Below, piece by piece: positions 13,501 through 25,500 of a DNA stretch of 64,000 nucleotides. Below the pieces are notes generated by a model. That model was not told where the DNA came from. It searched no databases and worked only from the letters and a program-made list of their open reading frames with translations. The stretch is from Acanthopleura granulata (taxonomy: Eukaryota; Mollusca; Polyplacophora; Chitonida; Chitonidae). Numbering within the stretch: the stretch's first letter is position 1; the number at the start of each line of letters is the position of its first letter. The stretch spans positions 11,193,871 through 11,257,870 of the forward strand of contig JABBOT010000014.1 of NCBI GenBank assembly GCA_016165875.1, in the 5' to 3' direction. The position numbers were made by a program, and so were the translations under genes.

Positions 13501-16500
13501 CTTCGTGTGGTACTTACCAGGCCTCCGTGGATCTTTGGCTGCAGGAAACACAGTTGATCGGAGCGCCCATCGAAGGCAGTGATCATCCTTGTTCTTCACA
13601 ATCACACCTCTCTCCTTATTCCTCATAGCCGCTGGAAGTGGGATGTAAGATGCACCTCTCAGCGGTTTTTATCGAGCGAAGTCCAGCCATAGAGCTCCCA
13701 CTCGATCGAAAACCCACCATGACCTTCTCTGCGTCCACTTTTCAAGAGTCTCCAGGATGTGAGGGAAAGACTTGTCTCGTGCCTCACTGATCTCATCGGC
13801 CTGTAGAACAGCCTCCTGTTTTTGGCGGAGCACAAGATCGATGTACTCCTCACCACCATCCTTCTTGCTTTTTCGGAGCTGGACCTTGAGGGCGAGTTGA
13901 AATTTTACACCTCTGAATGCTCGGAGTTCTTCTTCGAGCTTTTCTTGTATCTGGGGGCGCACCCCTTCGATAAAGGCTCTAGGGTCTCCACCGTGGGAAT
14001 GCCCTTCGAGCACAGCCATCTGCCTGCTGTGAATATACCTTCCGATTGCCCGGGGTTTTTGACTGGAGTGTGAGCTCATTTGCTTTAGCACCCTCAAAAA
14101 GCTGTAGAACCTCCTTTTGGTAGTCCTTAGTGGATCGGAAAGTTTTGGGGACGGGGTTATACTCTCCCTCAATGGCCTTCCTCCTCCTACCCCTCTTCCT
14201 ATGTGGTGGAGGCAGAGGCCGATATTTTCCAGGCTGTAAGGTCTTTAGCAGGCAACCCTTGACTGCCTCAGGAATGGGCTCCTCCAGGATGTTTTGAACT
14301 ACATCATGGAGAGCTGTTTCTGGCAGTTCTGCCAGTAGCTGATAGATGTATTCATCCATAGGTCAGCCCCACAAGGCCCGCATAGGTAAGCCTCTGACTG
14401 TGTCCCGATGTTACACTTTCGACAGGGCGTCGGGACGGGGGAGTTCCGGCGCTTGCGCTCAAGATGGATCTTGCAGAATGGATCGCCATGGCTGCTTTTT
14501 CTGCAGTTCTCTCGGGAGCCGATGAGAAGCCATTCACAATTTCGCTGTCCTTTCATGATCATTGGTATACCATACCCACACTTTTCTCTAACAGGAGGGT
14601 CTGTTGGCCTATTGCAATTATCTCTGAATGTGAACGCCCGTTTGTCTACATAGATATTTGGGAAAAGTTTATGTAGGCGAACGCGTGTTTGTCTACATAG
14701 GTAATTGGCAAAAGTTTATGTAGCTGGACACTATATGGCTTAAGCTTGTGTTGAACTTGGGTTGGGGGCATTCCAGGAGGGTGGGGAGGGCCCTAGCGGG
14801 TGATGCGCCAGAATCCCCATCGTGTATACTACTCGACGCATAGAACTGGTGTATCAAAGGGGCTCTTAATGACATTAAATAGCCTTGCCATAACAAATTA
14901 AACCTTTAGGCGACAGTGGTCGTTTAGAATACATGGTTTTACCATCTATGTAACATAGAAACCGATCAATACGTCACTATCGAATTTCACCAAGGACGTG
15001 CCACACAACTGATTGTAGCTTATCACTACACTCGAAAAATTTTCCCATCTATGGAACATAGAAACCGATCAATACGTCACTATCGAATTCCACCAAGGGC
15101 GTACCACACGACTGATTGTTGCTTATCACTACACTCGACAAATTTTCCCTCATATGTTGGCGGGTCTGTGTGTGGAGGAAACCGATATGTCCGGAGTAAA
15201 CCACCGACCGTTGGCAGATTTTTTTACACTTTCCCAAATGTGACATACTTGTCTTTCACCATATTGGTTCAGGGAGCCTTCAACGAATGTTAGACTGAGG
15301 CAAACGGCCACACGGAAGTGGCCGTCATCTTTATACAGCCGCCCCACGAAAAGTTAGAGCGTTGGTGTTACACAATTGACACAAATTGCACGCTGACATA
15401 CCCAGTCTCTGCGTCGTGGTAATACTGGTCATCTTTGTCATGTATCTCTTGCATCGTAGCCCCTTCGAAGTATCGCAGAGTCTCGATTATTTCCCCTTTG
15501 TCGTTCTCCAGTTCCCAGAAAACATTGAAGTCGTGCAATGTTTTGATGCATATCCCGACCGTCACGAAATCATCCCTAAGAGCAAAGCGTACGGCTCATA
15601 TGAGGCGGGGACAAAAATGTGAAAAACAACATGCAAAATATTTTTTTTAGTTTATTAGTATATTTATTTACTTATTTATTTATTTGCCTTTTACGACAAT
15701 AAAGGAGATATTATACATGTCTAGATGCAATGCCATTTAAGTTGCATTTGTTTTCTTTGTGACATCTAGAATAGATTAATAGGAGGCCTCACTATGGCCC
15801 ACCTTGATATTTTTTACATACGGTTCAAAATAAACACAATGATTTTGCTTAATAATAAAAACTGCGCGAACATACTTATTCAGATGTATATTTCGCACAC
15901 CCTTCAATACATCGTAAGATAAGATCGATGTGTCATGTGCATACTCTAAACAGCTGTGGTATATGTGGCTTGGGTTCCTGTAAGCGCCTACATTTTAAAC
16001 AGTTACATGAACCGTTAGAATAAAACCCTTACTGATGTAAACTGACAAGAGGCCGGATTTCACCGGCATGACAGGTTACAAGTGATCATTTACCAAACGT
16101 ATTTGAACTCAACTGTCATCGCCGCTATGGTTTCCTCTCTATGTTGTGGTATTTTGCATTATTTTACTTACTCATCAAAGACCGTGGGAGAGAAGGTGAT
16201 GTCGTGAGGAAGACTCCAGCCCCAGCTCATCATATAACCCTTGTTTCTGATAACGTTAGGGTGGAACTCCGTCCTCCTGTCTGCGCCTTTACCAACGGGG
16301 ATGCCATCCAGCTCTAACGGGCTTCCGGGTACCTCATTCCTCCAAATCTTCATCTGCTGGTATTTCCCCATGTCAGCTCGCACGAATAACTAACGGAAAA
16401 CATAGAGACAAGTTATTCAAGAAAGAAAACGTGCATTTATTGGTTATACATCAGTGAAATCTCAGCATTTCCTTCACTGATGAAAGTGAATTCAACTGTC

Positions 16501-19500
16501 ACACTGAGACACCGTTCCTTATTTTACCGATACACTCCATTCCCGTGACTTGCAGTGCCACAATTCGTCTGTTTCACTGAAAGACCATTCCCGTATCTTA
16601 CCGAAACACCCTATACCCGTGACTTACTGAGCCATAATTCCCCTGTTTCACTGAAAGACCATTCATGTATTTACCGAAACACCCCATTCCCGTGTATTTC
16701 AGAACAATAATTAGTCTATTTCACTCCCGTATCTTACTAAATCCCGAAGGCCTCCGTGACTGAGGGGGTTAATGATCCCGTTGCCTCCCACCATTGCGGT
16801 CTTTGTGAGTTAAAGTCCAGCTCATTCTGGCTTCCTCTGCGGCCGTACGTGGCAAGGTCAGTCAGAAACCTGCGGATAGTCAAGGGTTTTACCCGGACTC
16901 TTCCTGCTTTCCTTCCACCATAATGCTGGTCGCCGTCGTATAAGTGAAATATTTTTGAGTGCGCCGTAAAACACCAATCCAATAAATAAATAAACTACTA
17001 AATCAGCTCTCGTTCGTCACCGAACCGTAGTTCCCACTACAGACAGCACAAGCGCAGTCCTTGCTCTGGATACATCCTGCGTGTCTGCTGATCCAGTTAT
17101 TTTTGTTCATGATGTAGGTCTCGGGGTATCCCGACAGCGACCCGTCCTCATCTAGCAGAATTCTTGTCCTCTCGCCGTCGTTGCTTGGTTCTCGGCCAAT
17201 AGAAAACCGTGTGGTCTGCAAAAGTAATGCATGTGTTACAATGAAATTCCTAACCCGGCATTTTTAGCCGGACTGTGTTTAAAACTAATCCCAATGGAAT
17301 ATATCACTCTAATTTGTTTCTTACTTTTTCTATCTTTCAAAATTTTTTTTCTGTTCCTTGTACCTCTACTACAACGTGAAGAAGTGAAGAAATCACCTCG
17401 TGATATTAATTAAGTTTGGATCTAGTGCTAAAAACTTATTCCGTGACAAAATTGGAAACAGGGCAGAGGGCTTATCTCGTAAGCAAACCTAAGATCAGAA
17501 ACAGAGATGAGAACTTACCTCTTGACCGAACCTAAGATCGGAAACAGAGCTGAGAACACTCATATGACCCTCAGCATCCACACCTTCCATAAAAGTAATT
17601 GCGGCGTCAGACGTGTAAAAGTCGTAAAAGGTGCAATTCGTAATGACGATGGGGCCTTGGAAGAACTGGACACCATCAGCACTTAAAAACATACAATAGT
17701 CACAGCATATCACACCTGTTCAATAGAGATTCTAGATTTTGATTATCGGCCTTATGGACTTACGTTTATGGTAGTCGAAGTAATCGAGATGCACCCTTAT
17801 ACCTTTTCATTTGACAGTTTAAGAAATTCTCGTGAGGGGCAAATGTATACTTTAAGGTGTTGGGGTCATCGCCCTTTAAGAATACTTCATAAATGGAATT
17901 TCTGAATTTCATTTATTTGTTATATTTGTTACATTTATTTATTTCATTATTTGGTGTTTTATCACGTACTCAAGAATATTTAACTTACACGACCTCCTGT
18001 AATGAATGGTGAAGCTATTTCAGATACAGGGGGTCTGCGTGGCCCAGTCGGCTAGCGCGCTATCGCAGCGAAATGGCCGAAAGGTTCCCACCAATGCAGT
18101 CGCTGTGAGTTCAAGACCAGCTCATGCTGATTTCCTCTCCGGCCGTACGTGGGAAGGTCTGCCAGCAACCTGCCGATGGACGTGGATTTCCCCGGGCTCT
18201 GCCCGATTTCCTCCCACCATAATGCTGGCCGCCGTCGTGTAAGTCAAATATTCTTGAGTACGGCGTAAAACACCAACAAATAAATCAAAAATAAATAAAT
18301 AAATTTCAGATGCAGCGGCCAGTGGCTCATTTGATTCTATCTGGTTTATTTAAGATAGTCCAGTGGTCTTGAACAAGAAATTTTGGTTAATGTGAGGTCA
18401 CAAACAATGCACCCAACAGTCAAGAAGTACACTATCAATAACAACAACAACAACCACGCATTTTAATACAGTTTTACAGCGCGTAATGGGTAACCATGCC
18501 AAGTGACTTACTCTTTGTTCTCACTGACGTCATTATTACTGTGACCAATTATCGTGGATTTCTCCACTCTCTGGTGAGATCCACTGTCGTACGGGAACGA
18601 CGGAGAGCTGGGTAACGGGAAAAAGTGAATCGGTAATTGTGAACGCAAGTGGCTATGACAGCATGACCAGAGGCCATAGTAGTCTGTGTATTAAACCAGT
18701 CAAATAAGTAAATAAATAAATTTTTCAATAAATAATTTAATACAGAAATAATTATATGGCACCCTATCTTCCGGAATATGGCCTCTATATATCATCTGAA
18801 AATTCGGAAATAAGGCTACCGAATAGAAAGTACCAGAACTTCCGAAATACTGTAAGTACACTTTTGGTCAAAACTATACTTGGCAAGAAATAATATTTAT
18901 CTGCTTCAGATATATATATTAATTGATGTGATTAGTGTTTCTTCGCCATACTCAAGAATATTTCACTTATACCACGGCGCCCAGCATTATGGTTGGAGGA
19001 AACCAGGCAGGACCCAAGGAAAAATGCTTTGAATGTACAGAAAGAATATCACCCTTGAGAGTCACCTTGGGTCCTTATAATTTTGCTATTTATTCACGGC
19101 ACAGTTGTTTACTTTAGCGTTCTCAAGGCAATTTCACTTGCATTTATGAGCGGAAACAGTCGAACAGTGCCCTGAGAAAGTACTCTGGAATTTGCAAGAA
19201 CAGGATTTGAACAGGCCAGCCTATGGTCGAGGTGTGTGCATGTAGGCCTATGGGAAAACCTCAAGTGCCTAATATGCAGAAAACACATATACTCCTCGTC
19301 CGGCTTGACCAACAGACCGTCCTCAAAGAACAAGATTGTCTAATGTTTATTCTTAAGACAAGTTTCCAATTTTACAAGCTTTGTTATCAGATTTGTAAAA
19401 TGAGATCACCATGGCCAAGTATTTGAATTTCAAACATTACATAGTCGTCTAATAATTCGTTGACATTTTTATTTGGAGTTTTGTGTGGCGGCGATCGTAT

Positions 19501-22500
19501 TTACGGGCGAAGGACACTAACAATATCTACATTAAATATGATTTAATTTGCGCCCTATGTGTTGCTTTCATATTTCCTTTGGGGTTGGCTTTAGCGTCTT
19601 TCTTCAAATTTGAGGCTGGTTATTACCGACAATTATTTGCTCTTAAATTTACGCGTAGCACACCATGTAGGGCTAATGTATACTACACAACAAAAAAGAC
19701 GGAACAATCTCAGGGTCGAACCCCTACCTGAACAACTGGACAGCAGCTAGGTTGTCTGAAAACCTTAAAAAGAAAACAAAAACCGGAGTTATTTATTTCA
19801 TTGGTGTTTCATACCATACTGAGGAATTTTTCTTTTTTTATTCGACTGCTGACAGCATTGTAGTGGGAAACTACCTCAGAAATCGGTTGGTCATGTCCCT
19901 ACAGAATAACGTCGCCGTTAACCTCTCAGAATCGTTACAGATGCCAATCTGGATCTCGGTCATTTCGGCTGTGAATTCCAGAATAAAATAAAATTAAGGC
20001 TTCCAAGCATGTTTTCCATTTGCGTTATCACTGGCAACTGATTGCTTGTAGGAATCATTCCTATGTATTTTCTTATTTGGCACACTCTCTTAGTTCTCTG
20101 GTGGTTTGTGTTGATAGATGTGATGTAAATTGCTCTTACACGTACAAAGGTTTGCTTTAAATTTGACGACTGGTATGCTAATGTCTGTTTCGACTCTTAT
20201 ATACATGAACACCCGTAAAGAATACATACCAAGAGTCCGTGACGAGCAGATCTCCTCCGCGGGCCTGAATACCCTGGTTGTTCTTAAACGTGGTGAACTT
20301 TTCAATCCTAGCAGGGACACGTGGCTTGGACGTGTCTCTGTCTTTGTGCGGAGAGTATCTGTACAAGCAAACGAGATTGATTGATTGATACGTGTTTAAC
20401 GGCGTACTCAAGAATAATATTTATTTATTTATTTATTTGTTGCTGTTTTACGCCGTACTCAAGGATATTTCACTTGTATGACGGCGGCCAGAATTATGGA
20501 GGGAGCAAACCGGGTAGGGCCTAGGGATAACCCACGACCATCAACAGGTTGCTGGCAGGCCTTCCCAAGTACCGCCGGAGAGGAAATCAGCGTGAGGTGG
20601 ACTTGAACTCACTCAAGAATAATTTAGTTATGATGTTTAATGCAAGGAAAAAGCAGAGTGCTTGGAGAAAACCCGTGACCCTTGACATGCTTACTACTGA
20701 ACTTTTCCACATAGAACGCATGCATTTTTACCGCCTGACAAAGGTGAATTTGGATCTAGTTTTGACAGAAGGGCAGTGATTTTCAAGGAAATTCATCTCA
20801 GAATTTACTGTTTTCTGGCCCTCGTCACGATTTTACCAAAAAGCTGCCAAAGCCATAATCACCCGTCCTTTCAATATTTCAGTTCTTCATGAAAACGGCC
20901 AAGGTTGGTAACGTGTATTGTAACGACGATCGTCAGAATATCAAAGATTACAGCACAGAGAGTAAACCCAGAGCTGCAACGACAGTGTGATAATTGACAA
21001 ATGGTCGCACGTTATCAGTGAAATCCGGCCTGTTGTCAGTTTACCTCAGTTAGGGTTTTATTCTAACCGTTCATGTGAGTGGTTAAGAAGTCACAACTTA
21101 CAGACTCATTAGAATGCTGGGGTTGGAAAAATGCTCCTCTTTGAATGAATCCGTCCTCATTTTGGACTTAAAATATAATCTTAGCTCTTCAGTGGTTTAT
21201 GCTGAGTGTTGTTTTGGAGAGTGGTCGTAAGATTTTCTACCCGGAATGCCTATTTGAAACACTGTGCCCAAGCCCTTCAGTCGCCACGATATGGTTGAGA
21301 TTCTGCCGACGTGGCGTTAAGCCATAAATCTTTCATTCATTCAAATCCTCCAGAGATAAGTCAGTAAAGGGAACATCACATGCAAAATTAGCTATTAATG
21401 ATATGATAAAGAGGAGCTCACTCGGCAGGCTGCCTGGCCAGATATTCCTGCGGTTCTAACTCCGAGCTCTCTACGTCGTCACCCCGTAGAGTCCATACTG
21501 CGGGTGCAAGACAGGCAAGCGCTATCAAGTATTTTCTGTGACTGTTTACGGATTACAATTAAAAACTTTGCCTTTTACTGTTCCAGTGGAATCCTCCAGC
21601 TATTCAACCTGAACGAAAATCATTAAAGAGAAAGACCGAACAAAAATGAAGTTATGGTGAGAGAAAAGGTCATTAAAAACAATGTCCGAAAATACCTTCA
21701 CTAATTTTGTTCGACTTTTTCCACTAAATTAAACGCAGTCAAATATTTTCAAGTTCCCATTTTAAATTTCACAACAATTCCATTGGTCAAATGTGACTAC
21801 TTCGTCAATATTAGCTTCTAACGGTTTATCTATGCACTTGAGAATCTGTGGATCTATAGCACGGACGTCATCTGCTCCACTCTCTGCCTCAGACAGTAAA
21901 TGTGCTGGCTCGAGCGCGCAGTCAAGTCACTAAGTTCGTGTGTTCGAATCCAGCTCTCGTAAATAGGCCTTCCCGCTCCTGCCAGCCTTTACAAAAGGGG
22001 TTCAAAGTCATGTGCTCCTTTGTTCTTTCTTGGATTACGTCACAAGTCTAGGTGCATGTGTGCTCTCAAAGCACTTTGGTAGTACACAAACACAGCAGCG
22101 TCACAACCTGAAACGATGTGTTTCTTTGCGATTTGGACCCTTTGTGTTGCCCGTCAGGGTCTCCTATTGTTGACGTAAACGCAAGCATGCATACATTAAT
22201 AATGAAACGAATGGCGACAATGCCCTCTATTCACTTCGCAAATGACGGATTGTCAGCACCTAACTTACGTTGCTGGAGTGCGCCCTGTTCTTGTAGAACG
22301 TGCCCATGGGGCTCCTGAGGGCTGCGAATGGGACCAAGGTGCCCGGTGCGTACCCCGTGGGGCGCTCATGGAAGATGAACCGAAACCCGGCCTCCTGAAA
22401 GCAACAGGTGTGAAGCCAAAGTAGTCATGAGAGGTGTTGAAGCCATCGGCATACCATTTAACTGAAAATCTCTTCAGTGGTTTACGACTTACAAACTGCG

Positions 22501-25500
22501 GGTATATTCAGTTTCTTTTAACGTCTCAAGCTACCTGCACTACTTTCATTTTTGTTCATCCGTGGCACGTAACGTCAGAAGCTCTGCGAACTGATGTACA
22601 TGTATTTCCTATCCACATTAGTCCACAGAGAATGCCGTTAAATTACTATTCTAAATTCATGATGTTAAACTCCCAAGCTTGTTTACCGGACGCATATTTC
22701 ATTGCCTCAACTGACGACATAATTATCCATCAATAACACAGATAAAGTGTTAGTGTGCTAACGTGTCATGTCTAACATTTCAGGGAGAACTAAAACTAGC
22801 ATCCTTGACTTCGAACCCCCCGCCCCACCAAAATTCCTGTATAACCACTTTACTATCAGCAGCATTTGCCAATTTAAAATGTCATCCAATGGAAATAAAA
22901 CTACTAATTATTTGGACATAGTTTTGCGACACAAAAAGAGGCCTTGCAGATCAACAAGTCTACAGATAAAACAAATCAACACAATTTTAACATCTCCGGC
23001 GTGTCTGCTAACAGCTTGACAGTGAAATCTTAACCATGATATACGTAAAAGAAAGGGCTAGACTTGATCTACGGCGACTTACTTGTATGGGTGTGCCTAA
23101 GGTCTTAAAGTATTCATCGAACCTATTTTGCGTCCGTTATCAGCTGTAATTGTCAAGGTCTTTTCAATCTCTATTATTAGGGTAAACACTGAAGAACAAT
23201 CATAACATTTGACGGTTTCATGAATCCTTTGAAATTCGATTAGATGAGGCTGAGTTCACTTTGTAAAATTTTATTGATTAGGGTTTGCACGTACCTCACT
23301 TCCCCCAGCGGCATTCTCGATGAAGTTGTTGTTCGGGTGAAAAATCCAGAATGTTGATACGGCCCTGAAACAAATATTTTATTTCACGAAAAATTAAAGT
23401 CGCTTGGTCCACATTACAAATCCATTGTACTCTTAAGCAGCGCGATTCGCAATAAGCATTTGGGAATTGATCTCAAGTGGTGTTTCCACACTATTGTGTC
23501 ATCATGCAGGACTCACGTCTTGCATGATTTCACGTCACTGGCAAACTTACTGCGCCGTTGATCCACGGCTAGGGCTACTGGTTCATTTCAAGATATTAAA
23601 GTTAGCCCTGACTTTTAATATGTAAAACAATCGTCTTGGCCAATTGCACCCTGCTTGATGGTGGTGATCGGGGGGGGGGGGGGGAGGGGTCCTTGTCTAT
23701 AAACCTGACCCGCGCCGTTTCAATAGAACATTCTGGGCCATGGCGTAAACCTTCTAGCGCCAATCTGCCACATGTCATAATAAATCACGTGCATATATCT
23801 TGACCACACAAATCCCTCGGCTTATGTTGGGATGTCAACACCCCACTCACGTGCATTCCTCGGTGTTTGGCATATACCCTGGCCACACAGCGCCCAGTAT
23901 CCCTCAGTCTATGTTGGAATGTCAAAACCCCACTTACGTTCATTCCTCAGGGTCAGGCATATACCCTGGCCACACAGCGCCTAGTATCGCCCTGCACATG
24001 CTAGCGTCCCTGTCGGTTGGGAGGAGCGTCCCAGGCCGAGTGACCAGTCCTAGATTGTGGGTGAATGTGTTGTTCTGCTCATTTCCATCTTCCAAAAAGA
24101 AACAATGACCCAGAGTGTCGTATCCAACGACGTCTTTTACCTAAATGTGGGAATATTGTGAATAGGTACAACGTTGTCATTTGTTAATGTACGCTTTTAT
24201 TGTACGCAGAGCAACGTTTAAAAAATTTACCGACTAGCAACCTCATCCTACGAACAACTTATTTTCTTTATTTGATTGGAGTTTCACGCCGTGCTCAAGA
24301 ATGCTTCATTTATACGACGGTGGGAGGACACCGGGCAGAGCCCAGGGGAAACCCACGACCATCTGCAGGTTGCTGGTGGACCTTCCCACGTGCGGCCGGA
24401 GAGGAAGTATCATGAGCTGGACATGAACTCACAGCGACCACATCAGTGAGAGGCGCGGGGTCATAACGCCGCTCTGGCGCGCTACCCCCCCCCCCTCCTC
24501 AACCTTTTTCGGCCACGGAGTTCTCTATAAAAAGTAGAGTTCCCCTCGGGCCCTGCCCGGTTTCCTCCCACCATAATGCTGACCGTGGTCCTATCAGTGA
24601 AATATTCTTGAGTACTGCGTAAAGCACCAATGAAATAAAGAAATAAATAACAACTAGAGACGGGTACATATATGGAAGCCGAACAGGACAGGCGAATCAC
24701 ACGGTAATGGACGTTCCTTCTATTTATTTTATATATTTGATTGGTGTTTTACGCCATACTCAAGAATATTTCACTTATTCGACGGCAGCCAGCATTTTGG
24801 TGGGAGGAAACCGGGGGAAACCCACGACCATCCGCAGAACTTGCCTCTAAGCTGCTTGTGCCATGCACGGTGACACACCGGTTGAAGCAGTGGTGTATGG
24901 AGAGACTCTTGGCGTAAACTCTGTGATTGTAGAGATCTGGGTCACCCACGTCTCCAAGCACGTGGAATTGAATAGGGTAACGAGCTAAGAAAGCCTGTTG
25001 TCCCATGTTTACCACTTCTATACCTTCGAGGCGAGCGCTTTTGCTTCCCATCAGAACCTGGCGTGAAGGATAAAAAAAACGCTATGATATTTTTCGTATT
25101 AAAACAGACATGCGTTGTGTCAGTTATTCCGGGTTGTATATTACAGTTGAGATCTTTTGTTTTTAAAACGGCTGAGTCGTTCAAAAAAGTTACACATTCA
25201 GAGTTTGTTGTTCTGCCTGTCTTAATGTCTCGGCAGAGTAGATGAGTTTTATTTCCTTATGATCCTTATTCAGGACTATCGTAACGTTATAATTCTACCC
25301 CAGTTAACCAGTCCTGTTTGATTTCGTCTGTAGGCCTCAGGGAAAACATGTTTCCTGACGTTGATAATGACCATTAACAGACAAAAAACTCTTATGGTGG
25401 ACTGTCCACTCTCATTCATTTTGATGTCTCCAGAGAGATACTACCCCTCTATCAGAAGAATTTACGAACTGTGAAAATGCAAGATGTGTACTATGACATC

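Larger units (their letters stand above)
1900..15150. mobile_element. Decayed Polinton/adintovirus-like DNA element nested in a CEMIP-like intron
   Basis: About 13 kb of visibly more GC-rich, gene-dense sequence inside the intron between exons 15402-15575 and 1207-1501. Recognisable content: protein-primed family B DNA polymerase (minus, 10.86-14.56 kb), retroviral-type integrase fragment (plus, 10.59-10.81), A32/HerA-type packaging ATPase (plus, 7.84-8.39), a candidate capsid gene (plus, 6.84-7.83) and several membrane or coiled-coil proteins on both strands. Polymerase plus integrase plus packaging ATPase is the defining Polinton/Maverick set; adintoviruses are the virion-forming relatives. 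Every gene carries stops or frameshifts, so it is an old endogenous copy. Terminal inverted repeats were not recognised, so both edges are approximate. An Ad-type maturation protease was not seen. Confidence 0.8.

Noticed and set aside
15150..15347. 65-codon minus ORF next to the CEMIP-like exon
   Set aside because: Lies just beyond a clear GTATGT donor, in the intron, with no CEMIP similarity.
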